A stretch of DNA of 57,964 nucleotides from Paracoccus sp. MKU1 (GCF_001447385.1 NZ_LLWQ01000217.1:1-57964); one strand, 5' to 3'. Counted from the stretch's first letter, positions 17,087 to 25,746 are shown. A program made the numbers and translations. Notes: generated by a model not told the origin, from the letters alone.

Positions 17087-18015
17087 TGCGGCACGGCTTC
17101 GGTCCGCCCGCCGGGCTGGACCCGCTGCGGGTGAGCGAGGCGCTGCTGCCGCTGGAAAGCTATGACGACCGCCCGGGCTACGACCCGGGCTTCGTCTTGC
17201 CGGACCACCCCTTGCCCCTGCCCGGCCCGGGCCGCTGGGCGGATGACCTGGTCGGCCTGGTCCCCGAGGCCCGGCATCCGGGCCGGGACGAGACCGAGAT
17301 CCGCTATACCCATTTCTCGGTCCGCATGTCGCGTTCGCGCGCCCTGCCGCTTTGCAGCGCCTGCAACATCGACGGCAGCCGGTCAGACCGCAACGTGCCG
17401 CGCAGCGACGTCTGGCGCCGCGACCCGCGCATCGACCCGCAGGTGCAGAACCTGCGCGAAGGCTATGGCCACGACCGGCAGGGCCTGTTCAGCCGCGGCC
17501 ACATGACCCGGCGCGAGGACCCGAACTGGGGCCCGCCGGAAATCGCGCGCCAGGCCGATGCCGACACCTTCCACATCACCAACGCCGCTCCGCAGCGGCA
17601 GGGCTTCAACGGCGGCGTCTGGCTCGCGCTCGAAGATTACGTCCTGGACAATACCGACCGCGCCAATCTGAAGGTGACGGTCATCACCGGCCCCATGCTC
17701 TCGGACCAGGATCCGGTCTATTACAACCGCCGGATCCCCACCGCCTTCTGGAAGATCCTGGTCTTCGTCCATGCCGGGACGGGGGAGCTGACCACCATCG
17801 GCTATCGGCGCTCGCAAATGGATTACCTGCCCCGGCCGGCGGGCGGGCGCGTCGTCTTCGGCGATTTCCGCGACAGCCAGGTGCCGATCCGCGCCATCGC
17901 GCAGGAAAGCGGGCTGGATCTTGCCGCCTATGCCGAACTGGACGTGATGGCCGGCGCCTCGCCCGACATGGAAATCGCCGTCGGCAGGGCCGCGGATTTC
18001 TACCTGTCGCGCTGA
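17086..18015 (+). CDS. DNA/RNA non-specific endonuclease (NucA/Serratia type)
   Basis: This 309-residue protein has a beta-beta-alpha-metal nuclease domain of the Endonuclease_NS family. Visible motifs are YTHFSVRMS, the catalytic FSRGHMTRREDPNWG (His139; the usual DRGH is SRGH here), the metal-ligand region HITNAAPQRQGFNGGVW, and VITGPMLSDQDPVYY. The family is usually secreted; this member has no signal peptide but instead a leader of about 70 residues rich in Pro and acidic residues. The start at 17086 overlaps the upstream stop. An active cytosolic non-specific nuclease would be toxic, so control by the linked protease and small protein is a reasonable hypothesis. Confidence 0.9.
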   Translation: MRHGFGPPAGLDPLRVSEALLPLESYDDRPGYDPGFVLPDHPLPLPGPGRWADDLVGLVPEARHPGRDETEIRYTHFSVRMSRSRALPLCSACNIDGSRSDRNVPRSDVWRRDPRIDPQVQNLREGYGHDRQGLFSRGHMTRREDPNWGPPEIARQADADTFHITNAAPQRQGFNGGVWLALEDYVLDNTDRANLKVTVITGPMLSDQDPVYYNRRIPTAFWKILVFVHAGTGELTTIGYRRSQMDYLPRPAGGRVVFGDFRDSQVPIRAIAQESGLDLAAYAELDVMAGASPDMEIAVGRAADFYLSR

Positions 18016-18021
18016 CCGGCA

Positions 18022-19653
18022 TCACTCCGCCACCGGAAGAAACCCCCGCGCCAGGATAGGCTCGGCCAGGGTGACGGGGATGGCGCCCGGCGTGCGGCCC
18101 CGCTCTGCGCCAAGGCGCGTGCGCACGAAGGCCCCGGCCAGATCGGCATCGCCCTGAGCCAGCAGCACGGCGGCGGCGAGCAGCAGGGCGCTACGCTCGA
18201 CGAACCAGCGCGCCTCGGCCTCGGGCACGCCCCCCGCCCAGCGGTCGCGATGCGCGGCCAGCGCGGCGTCATAGGCCGGCTCCTGCCCCATGGCGGCATC
18301 CAGCCGCGCCGCCAGCATCTCGGCCGCCAAGGGCTCGCGCGCCAGCGTGCGCAGCGCATCGAGGCAGATCACGTTGCCCGAGCCTTCCCAGATGCCGTTC
18401 AGCGGCGCCTCGCGGTAAAGCATCGGCAGGGGCGTGTCCTCGACATAGCCCATGCCGCCCAGCACCTCCATCGCCTCGGCGACGACCTGGGGGCAAAGCT
18501 TGTTCGACAGGTATTTCGCCAGCGCCACGCCGATGCGGGCAAAGGCCCGATCCTCGGCGCCGCGGCCGTCGAAGCTGGCGGCGACATGCAGGCCAAGCGC
18601 CAGGCAGCCCTGCCAGTCCAGCACCAGATCGGCCAGCACCGCCCGCATCAGGGGCTGGTCGATCAGCCGGCGCTGAAAGGCGCTGCGATGGGCGGCCCAG
18701 TGATGCGCCTCGCGCAGCGCCGCCCGCATCAGCCCGGCCGGCGCCATGGCGGTATCGAGCCTCGTGTGATGCACCATCTCGACGATGGTGCGGATGCCGT
18801 CGCCCTCCTCGCCGATCTGCCAGGCCAGGGCGCGCTGGTATTCGATCTCGGCCGAGCCGTTCGAGCGGTTGCCGAGCTTGTCCTTGAGGCGCTGGATGCG
18901 GATGGCGTTGCGCCCCCCCTCTAGCCAGCGCGGCACCAGAAAGCAGGTCAGCCCGCGCCCGCTCTGCGCCAGCGTCAGGAAGCCGTCCGACATCGGCGCC
19001 GAGCAGAACCATTTATGCCCGGTCAGCCGCCAGGCGCCGCCGTCGCGTTCGGCCCGCGTGGTGTTGGCGCGGACATCGGAACCGCCCTGCTTTTCCGTCA
19101 TCGCCATGCCCAGCGTCGCGCCCTGCTTGGCCGCCAGCGGCCGCACCGCCGGGTCGTAACGCCGCGACAAAAGCGCCGCGCGCCAGTCGCCGGGCAGATG
19201 GCCGGCCGCCGAAACCACCGGGACAGCGGCATAGGTCATGGTCAGGGGGCAGCAATGGCCCGGCTCGACCTGGCTGGCCAGATAGACCATGGCAGCATGG
19301 GTCAGATGGCCGGCCGGCCCTCCCTCCCATGCCACCGAATGATAGCCAGCGGCGGTGGAATCGCGCATGAAGCGGTGCCAGGCGGGATGAAAACGCAGCT
19401 CGTCCAGCCGCCTGCCGCCGCTGTCGAACAGCCTCAGTTCGGGCGGAAAGCGATTCGCATCCCGCGCCGCCTCACGCGCCTCGGCCCGGCCCAGGAATGC
19501 GCCATAACGGGCCAGTCCCTCGACCTGCACACCGCCCGCCTCCAGCATCGCGCGCAGGGCGGGGTCATCGCGCCACAGGTCGCGGTCGCCGGGGTCCGCC
19601 GGCTGGTTCAGGACTTCATGCGTTCCCAGATCGGCCGTCGGATCGAGATGCAT
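18022..19653 (-). CDS. aidB: AidB-like acyl-CoA dehydrogenase family protein
   Basis: This 543-residue flavoprotein matches AidB of the adaptive response to alkylation: THEVLNQPADPGDRDLW at the N-terminus, MAMTEKQGGSDVRANTT in the flavin region, HKWFCSAPMSDGFL, and YREAPLNGIWEGSGNV near the C-terminus. E. coli AidB binds FAD and DNA and is induced by alkylating agents; its dehydrogenase activity is weak. The gene converges on the nuclease gene with a 6-bp gap. The C-terminus (ARFLPVAE-like tail) looks complete. Confidence 0.9.
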   Translation of the reverse strand: MHLDPTADLGTHEVLNQPADPGDRDLWRDDPALRAMLEAGGVQVEGLARYGAFLGRAEAREAARDANRFPPELRLFDSGGRRLDELRFHPAWHRFMRDSTAAGYHSVAWEGGPAGHLTHAAMVYLASQVEPGHCCPLTMTYAAVPVVSAAGHLPGDWRAALLSRRYDPAVRPLAAKQGATLGMAMTEKQGGSDVRANTTRAERDGGAWRLTGHKWFCSAPMSDGFLTLAQSGRGLTCFLVPRWLEGGRNAIRIQRLKDKLGNRSNGSAEIEYQRALAWQIGEEGDGIRTIVEMVHHTRLDTAMAPAGLMRAALREAHHWAAHRSAFQRRLIDQPLMRAVLADLVLDWQGCLALGLHVAASFDGRGAEDRAFARIGVALAKYLSNKLCPQVVAEAMEVLGGMGYVEDTPLPMLYREAPLNGIWEGSGNVICLDALRTLAREPLAAEMLAARLDAAMGQEPAYDAALAAHRDRWAGGVPEAEARWFVERSALLLAAAVLLAQGDADLAGAFVRTRLGAERGRTPGAIPVTLAEPILARGFLPVAE

Positions 19654-19736
19654 CGCCGGAACCCTCCCCTTTCCCTGCTGTCCGATCCTAGCCCGGAACC
19701 CCCGCCTATCGCGAGTCCGTCGGCAGTGATCCCGAT

Positions 19737-20420
19737 CTATAGGCCGGCAGCCCTCATCACATCGTCAAACACCTGGTATTCTTGCGCAAAGTGCTGACGA
19801 AGCCGGTCGAGCTCATCGGCTTGGTAGCTTTTCAGGACATCGTCGGCCGGAACCGGATTGCCATGCGCATGCCCCAACTCCCCAGGACAGCCCAGCAGCT
19901 GCTGTGCAAAATGCTCCAGACTCGCCAAGGTTCCAACGGAACCAAGCCATTTCGATGCCGTGCCGGTGTTGGGGATGTGAAAGCGATAGCCGCGCCGGAT
20001 ATGAGCGATTGACCTGGTGGCAAAATCGACGGCGGACATTTCATATTCCCCCGCCGACAGTATCGCATCAAGATAGCTGCGCGCGTCCCTGAAGTACAGA
20101 AAGGCCGTGGCCTCCTCCACAGTCCAGGGGCTTTGATATGTCGGGCGCCCTTGCCGCAGGCGCGACATGAACCCGCTGACGATGCGCTCCAGCGGATCGC
20201 GCAAGACGAAGGATATCTTGATACCGGGAAACGCCGCCCTGATCTTTGGCACGGTCCAGTCATGATGAAAGATCAGCGGCACGCGAGACGGCTCGGATGA
20301 AGCGACCCTTTCGGCGGCTGCCCGGAAGGTCGTCCCGCCCGTCTTGCCGATGTGCAAATAAGCCCTTGTGCTGTCACGCCCTTCGGAAATCTGCTTGAGA
20401 ATGAGGGGGTCGTCGGTCAT
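19737..20420 (-). CDS. Sulfotransferase family protein
   Basis: This 227-residue cytosolic protein has the PAPS 5'-phosphosulfate loop (HIGKTGGTTFRAA, residues about 23-35) and the 3'-phosphate motif (RDPLERIVSGFMSRL). This is the pattern of sulfotransferases acting on polysaccharides or other glycans. It probably sulfates a surface carbohydrate or small molecule; the acceptor is unknown. By eye its base composition is less GC-rich than its neighbours, and it stands alone near a tRNA gene, which fits horizontal acquisition. Confidence 0.82.
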   Translation of the reverse strand: MTDDPLILKQISEGRDSTRAYLHIGKTGGTTFRAAAERVASSEPSRVPLIFHHDWTVPKIRAAFPGIKISFVLRDPLERIVSGFMSRLRQGRPTYQSPWTVEEATAFLYFRDARSYLDAILSAGEYEMSAVDFATRSIAHIRRGYRFHIPNTGTASKWLGSVGTLASLEHFAQQLLGCPGELGHAHGNPVPADDVLKSYQADELDRLRQHFAQEYQVFDDVMRAAGL

Positions 20421-20582
20421 TGCGTCCTGAAAAATCGTTCCTCAAGACCATTAATCCATCAAGGTTCACGCGACCAGTCCGAGCAAAACCTTGCGCATCC
20501 GCTGGGGCCGTTTGGGCAGGAACGAGCCGTGCGATTCGCACATGGCTGCCCTTGGCGGGGTGGGCGCTTTAAGCTAGCCCGC

Positions 20583-20747
20583 ATGGGAACCACGCTTTTC
20601 TTGTCCATGACGGCGCTTGCCGCGTTCCTTGTCGGTCTCGACCGCAAGGGAACAATCCGTCTCCTGGCCTTTGGGCTTGGTGGTATGGCCGCGGCGGTGG
20701 CACTTTGGGTGATGGTTGCGCTGATCGCGGTCTACCGCCCCTTGTGA
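20583..20747 (+). CDS. Small membrane protein (54 residues), uncertain
   Basis: MGTTLFLSMTALAAFLVGLD starts a frame with two hydrophobic stretches (residues about 3-18 and 26-50) separated by a basic turn (DRKGTIR), a plausible two-helix membrane hairpin. No convincing Shine-Dalgarno sequence precedes it. It lies alone between the sulfotransferase and tRNA-Met. No family recognised. Confidence 0.35.
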   Translation: MGTTLFLSMTALAAFLVGLDRKGTIRLLAFGLGGMAAAVALWVMVALIAVYRPL

Positions 20748-20916
20748 CGCTCCCTCGCCATCGCAGGCGCAGCCCCTGGGTGCATGATGATGCAGCTATC
20801 GCCCGCCTTTGCACCTGCTTGCGGCCCCCGCAGGGACGGGCAACGCCGCCCGTGTGGGCTTATAGGCCACGAAAGCCGCCACCGCTCGGCAGCCATCCAG
20901 GCAGCGAAAGCCGTCT

Positions 20917-20935
20917 GCTAGGAAAAACTCCTAGC
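20917..20935. other. Small hairpin 3' of tRNA-Met
   Basis: GCTAGGA (20917-20923) and TCCTAGC (20929-20935) form a perfect 7-bp stem with loop AAAAC. On the tRNA strand it lies about 26 bases past the tRNA 3' end and could aid termination, although no T-run follows. Confidence 0.45.
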
Positions 20936-20960
20936 AAGATCACTCTTTTATAAGGGGAAG

Positions 20961-21037
20961 TGGTAGCGGAGGAGGGATTTGAACCCCCGACACAAGGATT
21001 ATGATTCCTCTGCTCTAACCAGCTGAGCTACTCCGCC
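20961..21037 (-). tRNA. tRNA-Met, elongator type (anticodon CAT)
   Basis: The 77-nt gene reads GGCGGAGTAGCTCAGCTGGT at the 5' end, has the anticodon loop ATCATAA, a GGTTCAAATCC T-arm and an encoded ACCA end. The anticodon stem lacks the three consecutive G-C pairs of initiator tRNA. A lysidine-modified tRNA-Ile2 also carries CAT, but the overall sequence agrees with alphaproteobacterial elongator Met. Confidence 0.9.
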
Positions 21038-21253
21038 ACGGAGTGCGTGCGATTTACGGTGCGCGGCGGGGGGCGTCAAGGGGCCGAAAGCAGCTTTGTC
21101 AAAGTTTTTGCCCCGCCGCCGCTCGCCCCCGCCCCAGAGCCAGGCCCGCGACCGGGACAGCCCGCCACCGGCCTTCACCGTTGCCCAAATACCCAAGGAA
21201 ACCTGGCGCGACCGAGCCCCGGCCAAGGCCCCCGCCCGTCCCGCCGCGAAGGA

Positions 21254-22096
21254 TCAGACCGAGATGCCGTGGCGCCCGGCCAGATCGGTAAAGAACTGCC
21301 AGGCCACCCGGCCCGAGCGCGAGCCGCGCGTCGCCTGCCATTCGATCGCCTCGGCACGCAACTGCTCCTCGGGGACCTGCAAGCCATAGGCGTCGCAATA
21401 GCCGCGCACCATGGCCAGGTATTCGTCCTGCGAGCAGGGATGGAAGCCCAGCCACAGCCCGAAGCGATCCGAGAGCGAGACCTTTTCCTCGACCGCCTCG
21501 CCGGGATGGATGGCGGTCGAGCGCTCGTTGTCGATCATGTCGCGCGGCATCAGGTGCCGCCGGTTCGAGGTGGCGTAAAGGATCACATTCGCCGGCCGGC
21601 CCGAAATGCCGCCGTCCAGCACCGCCTTGAGCGACTTGTATTGCGTGTCGTCATGGCTGAAGGACAGGTCGTCCGAGAACAGTACGAAACGGCGGTCCCT
21701 CGCCCGGCCCAGGATCGCCAGCAACCGCCCGACCGAGCCCAGATCCTCGCGCGCGATCTCGACCAGCACCAGGGGCAGGCCTTGGCGCACCGCCTCGGCA
21801 TGCACGGCCTTGACCAGCGAGCTTTTCCCCATGCCGCGCGAGCCCCAGAGCAGCGCGTTGTTCGCCGCATGACCGCGGGCGAATTGCAGCGTGTTGGCCA
21901 GCAGCGTGTCGCGGGCGCGGTCGATGCCGATCAGCTGCACCAGATCGACGCGGTTGACTTCGGCGACCGGCTCCAGCCTGTCGGGATCGGGTTGCCAGAC
22001 ATAGGCCGTCGCCTCGGTGAAACTCGGCTCGGACGCCGGCGGCGGCGAGAGGCGCTCCAGCGCCGCGGCGATGCGCAGCAGGGCTTGCTCAGACAT
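21254..22096 (-). CDS. DUF815 AAA-type ATPase
   Basis: This 280-residue cytosolic ATPase has a Walker A motif ([16 protein letters not shown]), a Walker B-like strand ([10 protein letters not shown]) and a sensor region ([14 protein letters not shown]), the pattern of the DUF815 family. Its function is unknown. The start at 22096 overlaps the 3' end of tatC by 8 bp. The linkage to tat genes may be only transcriptional. Confidence 0.88.
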   Translation of the reverse strand: MSEQALLRIAAALERLSPPPASEPSFTEATAYVWQPDPDRLEPVAEVNRVDLVQLIGIDRARDTLLANTLQFARGHAANNALLWGSRGMGKSSLVKAVHAEAVRQGLPLVLVEIAREDLGSVGRLLAILGRARDRRFVLFSDDLSFSHDDTQYKSLKAVLDGGISGRPANVILYATSNRRHLMPRDMIDNERSTAIHPGEAVEEKVSLSDRFGLWLGFHPCSQDEYLAMVRGYCDAYGLQVPEEQLRAEAIEWQATRGSRSGRVAWQFFTDLAGRHGISV

Positions 22097-22967
22097 CGGC
22101 CTGCTCCTCCAGTTCGCGCTTCTTCTCGATCCGGCGCACGAGGAAGATCGACACCTCGTAAAGCCCATAGATCACCGAGAACAGCACGATCTGGCTGATG
22201 ACGTCGGGCGGCGTAACCATGGCGGCCAGGATCAGGATCACCACAACGGCATAGCGCCGCACGCTGCCCAGCCCCTCCGAGGACACCAGCCCCGCCTTGC
22301 CCATCAGCGTCAGCGCCACCGGCAGCTGGAAGGACAGACCAAAGGCCAGGATGAACTTGGTCGTCAGCCTCAGATATTCCTCGACCGAGCCCTGAAAGAC
22401 GATGCCGGCCCAAGGCTGTTCGGCCGCGGGCGCGGCCGGATTGGCGGCCACCGCCTGACCGGCGCCCTGCGCCGCCGCCGGATCGGCGGGCTGCACCAGC
22501 GGCCCCTGCTGGAAGCCCAGGAAGAAATCGAAGGCCCAGGGCAGGATGATGTAATAGGCAAAGGCCGCGCCGATCAGGAACATCACCGGCGAGGCGATCA
22601 GAAAGGGCAGCAGCGCGTTCTTTTCGCTGCGGTAAAGCCCCGGCGCGACAAAGCGCCAAAGCTGATAGCCGACCACCGGAAAAGCCAGCACGAAACCGCC
22701 GAAAAAGGCGATGCGCATGGCAACGAAGAAGCCCTCCTGCAATTTCAGCAGGATGAGCCCGCAAGCCTGGTCGCGCTTTTCCAGCGCCTGGCAGATCGGC
22801 TGGGTCAGGAAATCGAAGATCGGGTTCCAGACGAAATAGCACAGCACCATCGCCACGACGAAGGCGAGGACCGACCAGATCAGCCGCGTGCGCAGCTCGG
22901 CCAGATGCTCGATCAGCGGGGCGGAGGTGTCGTCAATATCGTCCGGCTTGGCAGATTTCATCGCCAC
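22089..22967 (-). CDS. tatC: Twin-arginine translocase subunit TatC
   Basis: This 292-residue inner-membrane protein is the Tat receptor that recognises twin-arginine signal peptides. It has six predicted transmembrane helices and the family signatures [27 protein letters not shown] and [10 protein letters not shown]. The periplasmic loop between helices 3 and 4 carries an unusual Ala/Pro/Gln-rich insertion of about 35 residues ([15 protein letters not shown] onward). The order is tatA-tatB-tatC-DUF815. Several window products, such as periplasmic redox proteins elsewhere in the cell, would depend on this system. Confidence 0.96.
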   Translation of the reverse strand: MAMKSAKPDDIDDTSAPLIEHLAELRTRLIWSVLAFVVAMVLCYFVWNPIFDFLTQPICQALEKRDQACGLILLKLQEGFFVAMRIAFFGGFVLAFPVVGYQLWRFVAPGLYRSEKNALLPFLIASPVMFLIGAAFAYYIILPWAFDFFLGFQQGPLVQPADPAAAQGAGQAVAANPAAPAAEQPWAGIVFQGSVEEYLRLTTKFILAFGLSFQLPVALTLMGKAGLVSSEGLGSVRRYAVVVILILAAMVTPPDVISQIVLFSVIYGLYEVSIFLVRRIEKKRELEEQADV

Positions 22968-22993
22968 GGAAGCGGCCTCTCATGTCAGTCTTG

Positions 22994-23503
22994 TCAAGCG
23001 CGGTCCGAGCGGCGCACGGCATGCAGGCGGCGGCGGCCATCGGCGGTGTCCAGCGCCTCCTCCGCCGGGATCGGCGGGGCCGCGACACCCGGCGCGGGCG
23101 GCAAGGCGGAAGGCTGGGCGGCCGGCGCATCGCCGCCATTCGCCGCGGGCTGCGGCGGCAGCGGGGCCGAAGGATCGGGCAACGGCGCCTTGCGGGCGGC
23201 CTCGTCCTTGGGATTCAGCGGATCCCATTTCTCGAACCGCTCGGTCGCGCGTTCCAGCGCGTCAAGCCCCAGCCCGCGCTTCGAGGTCAGCGCGTTCACG
23301 TCCTTGAGCGTCTTGGCCGCATCATCGAGACCCGAGCTTTTCGCCGCATCCTCCATCGCGCTGCTGAACTCGCGCGCCATCGCGCGCGCGCGCGCGGTGA
23401 TCCGGCCCAGCGTATGGAACAGCTTGGGCAGATCCTTGGGGCCGATGACGATCAGCGCCACCACGCCGATCAGCAGCAATTCGCTCCAGCCGATATCCAG
23501 CAT
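22994..23503 (-). CDS. tatB: Twin-arginine translocase subunit TatB
   Basis: This 169-residue protein has one N-terminal transmembrane helix (MLDIGWSELLLIGVVALIVI), the GPKDLPKLFHTLG hinge and amphipathic helix, and a long Pro/Ala-rich cytosolic tail. It forms the receptor complex with TatC, 26 bp downstream. It starts 18 bp after the tatA stop. The GPKDLP motif and length separate it from TatA. Confidence 0.95.
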   Translation of the reverse strand: MLDIGWSELLLIGVVALIVIGPKDLPKLFHTLGRITARARAMAREFSSAMEDAAKSSGLDDAAKTLKDVNALTSKRGLGLDALERATERFEKWDPLNPKDEAARKAPLPDPSAPLPPQPAANGGDAPAAQPSALPPAPGVAAPPIPAEEALDTADGRRRLHAVRRSDRA

Positions 23504-23521
23504 GACCGTCGGGCCAGGGGA

Positions 23522-23848
23522 TCAGAGCTTGGTCGTGTCGGTCGGCGTCACGTCGCGCAGCCCGCTGTCGGCGGCGGTGCGGGCGCGGTCGGCTTCCAGC
23601 TTGGCGCGGTCGGCGGCAAGCTCGGCACGGGCGCGCTCGATATCGTCGGCGGTCTTCAGCTGCTCCAGTTCCTTGGGCTCGCTGCGGGCGGCGGTGTCGA
23701 TATCCTCGGCGCCTTCCTTGACGCCTTTCTTGAAGGCGGTGATCCCCTTGCCGACCTCGCCCATCAGGGACGAGACCTTGCCGCGCCCGAAAAGAACCAG
23801 AACGACGATTGCGATCAGCAATAGCGCCATGGGTGAAGGTGCGTGCAT
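23522..23848 (-). CDS. tatA: Twin-arginine translocase subunit TatA
   Basis: This 108-residue protein has a short N-terminal membrane helix (MALLLIAIVVLVLFGRGK) and the phenylalanine-glycine hinge followed by VSSLMGEVGKGITAFKKGVK, typical of the pore-forming TatA. The start at 23848 (MHAPSPMALL) is preceded by GGAGGTAAAACAG. The tail is a charged coiled-coil-like stretch rich in RAELAADRAKLEADRAR repeats. It is the first gene of the tatABC operon. Confidence 0.93.
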   Translation of the reverse strand: MHAPSPMALLLIAIVVLVLFGRGKVSSLMGEVGKGITAFKKGVKEGAEDIDTAARSEPKELEQLKTADDIERARAELAADRAKLEADRARTAADSGLRDVTPTDTTKL

Positions 23849-24009
23849 CTGTTTTACCTCCGTGGCAGGCCCCCGAGGGCCTTGCGGTGCATCTATCTGT
23901 CCCGATATAGGTCGGGATCGCCTCATTCGAAACCCCCAAACGCGTGATCGCGCCGCCCGCCCCGCCGCCGCGCTTCCCTGCGCGAAGGTTCCACGCAATA
24001 CTGCCGGCC

Positions 24010-24621
24010 ATGGAAAGCACACAGATCATCAGCGCCTTCGTCACGCTGTTTGTGGTGATCGACCCGGTGGGGCTGGCGCCGCTGTTCATCGCGCTGACGC
24101 GCGGCATGACGCCGCAGCGGCGGCGGCGAATCGGCTGGCGGGCCCTGGCCATCGCCGCGGCGCTGATGACGCTGTTCGGCCTGGCGGGCGAGGCGATCCT
24201 GACCGGCATCGGCATCTCGCTTTCCGCCTTCCGCATCGCCGGCGGGCTGCTTCTGTTCCTGACCGCGCTCGACATGCTGTTCGAACGCCGCACCGAGCGG
24301 CGCGAGGGCCAGGCCAGGGACGATGACGACGACCCTTCGGTCTTTCCGCTGGCGACGCCGCTGCTGGCCGGTCCGGGGGCGCTGGCCACGATGATCCTGC
24401 TGGTCGGTCAGGATGCGAGCCCCGCCCATACGCTGATGATCCATGGGGTCATGCTGGCCGTGCTGGGGATCGCCGCGGCGCTGTTCGCCATCGCCGGGCC
24501 GATCGCCCATGTGCTGGGCCGCACCGGCACCATGGTGGTCACCCGGCTTTTCGGCATGCTGCTGGCAGCGCTGTCGATCCAGTTCGTGATCGACGGGCTC
24601 AAGGGCTCGGGGCTGGTCTGA
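24010..24621 (+). CDS. MarC family integral membrane protein
   Basis: This 203-residue protein has about six transmembrane helices and the MarC/UPF0056 signatures FVVIDPVGLAPLFIALTRGM and PLLAGPGALATMILL. The family's transport role is unproven. An acidic cytoplasmic loop (DDDDDPS) lies mid-protein. Its stop overlaps the start of the next gene (TGATG), so the pair is coupled. Confidence 0.9.
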   Translation: MESTQIISAFVTLFVVIDPVGLAPLFIALTRGMTPQRRRRIGWRALAIAAALMTLFGLAGEAILTGIGISLSAFRIAGGLLLFLTALDMLFERRTERREGQARDDDDDPSVFPLATPLLAGPGALATMILLVGQDASPAHTLMIHGVMLAVLGIAAALFAIAGPIAHVLGRTGTMVVTRLFGMLLAALSIQFVIDGLKGSGLV

Positions 24622-25196
24622 TGGGCGAGGAGTTCGGCCGCTTCGCCTATCTCGCGCTGCTCCTGGTCGCCGTCGGGGGCTTCCTTCTGGTCGAGCTGCG
24701 CAACCGGCCGGGCCAGGCGCTGCGGCAGGCGGCGGCCTGGGCGCTGATCTTCCTGGGCGTCGTGGCGCTGGCCGGGCTCTGGGACGATATCCGCAGCACG
24801 GTCTCGCCGCAGGCGCGCATGCTCGAAGGCGGCAGGATCGAGGTGCCCATCGGCAATGACGGCCATTACCACCTGACGGCCGAGGTGAACGGCACGCCCA
24901 TCCGCTTCGTCATCGACACCGGCGCCAGCACCATCGCGCTGGGACCGAGGGATGCGGCGCGGGTCGGCATCGATCCCGAGGGGCTCGCCTATGCCGGCCA
25001 GGCGCGCACCGCGAACGGCATCGTCCAGACCGCCACCGTGCTGCTCGATTCGGTCGCCATCGGCGAGATCCGCGACACCCGGGTCCCCGCCGTGGTGCTG
25101 CGCGCCGATCTCAGCCAGTCGCTGATGGGCATGTCCTACCTGTCGCGCTTCGCCCGGGTCAGCATCGAGGGCAACCGGCTCATCCTCGAACGCTGA
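24621..25196 (+). CDS. Membrane-anchored retroviral-type aspartic protease (clan AA)
   Basis: This 191-residue protein has two N-terminal membrane helices (about 8-24 and 37-54) and one retropepsin-like domain with the catalytic FVIDTGASTIAL motif and a late GMSYLSRF hydrophobic-Gly motif. This matches the bacterial family of single-domain clan AA proteases that dimerise to form one active site. The substrate is unknown. It is coupled to marC and followed by repeat copy 3. Confidence 0.88.
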   Translation: MGEEFGRFAYLALLLVAVGGFLLVELRNRPGQALRQAAAWALIFLGVVALAGLWDDIRSTVSPQARMLEGGRIEVPIGNDGHYHLTAEVNGTPIRFVIDTGASTIALGPRDAARVGIDPEGLAYAGQARTANGIVQTATVLLDSVAIGEIRDTRVPAVVLRADLSQSLMGMSYLSRFARVSIEGNRLILER

Positions 25197-25210
25197 CCGG
25201 CTTCTTTCGT

Positions 25211-25284
25211 GCCCAAATATCCCGGGGGGAGCGTCTTGCCCGCCCCGTCGAGGGGCGGGCAAGACGCGGGGGGCAGAGCCCCCC
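25211..25284. repeat. Intergenic repeat (copy 3, best preserved)
   Basis: The copy consists of CCCAAATATCCCGGGGGG, a perfect 16-bp stem GCGTCTTGCCCGCCCC (25231-25246) / GGGGCGGGCAAGACGC (25252-25267) with loop GTCGA, and GGGGGGC (25268-25274) / GCCCCCC (25278-25284) with loop AGA. It lies between two convergent genes and could act as a terminator. Confidence 0.88.
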
Positions 25285-25296
25285 GAAGGCGCCGCG

Positions 25297-25746
25297 CTAC
25301 TGCTTGCGCTCCCAGCGCCCACCGGCCTCGGACCAATATTCCGCCGCCACGCCCCCGTCCTTCAGCACCCGCCATTGCGCGCGGGCCCGCTCCAGCGCCT
25401 CGGCATCATTGCCGTCGAAAACGATGCAGGCCCGTTCCAGCGCCAGGCATTCCGCGCCCGAGACCTCGGCCCCTTCCAGCGCGATCAGGCAGCGCGCCGC
25501 ATTGACCGCCGCCTGCCCCTCGACCGTCAGCAGCACCGGCTGGCGCGCATCATGCGGCCCGCCGGCCAGGCCATGCGGCAAAAACCCCTCGCGCAGCCAC
25601 AGCGCCTCGTCCAGGGCCACCTGCCGCGCCCGGTCCCTGCCCCGCAATTCGACCCGCCAGCCCGCTTGCAGGCTCTTGCCGATCAGCATCGGCAAGAGCT
25701 GCGCCGGACCCGAGCGCGTCAGGTGGTAGAACAGGGCCGAGCCCAT
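25297..25746 (-). CDS. holC: DNA polymerase III chi subunit
   Basis: This 149-residue protein (MGSALFYHLTRSGPAQLLPM) matches HolC, which links the clamp-loader psi subunit to single-strand binding protein. Features include the N-terminal FYHLT strand and a C-terminal ARAQWRVLKDGGVAAEYWSE. It abuts pepA with a 1-bp overlap, the order also seen in many proteobacteria (pepA-holC). Confidence 0.92.
   Translation of the reverse strand: MGSALFYHLTRSGPAQLLPMLIGKSLQAGWRVELRGRDRARQVALDEALWLREGFLPHGLAGGPHDARQPVLLTVEGQAAVNAARCLIALEGAEVSGAECLALERACIVFDGNDAEALERARAQWRVLKDGGVAAEYWSEAGGRWERKQ

Noticed and set aside
20961..21037. Initiator tRNA-fMet or lysidine tRNA-Ile2 for the CAT tRNA
   Set aside because: It lacks the three G-C pairs of the initiator anticodon stem, and the body sequence agrees better with elongator Met.
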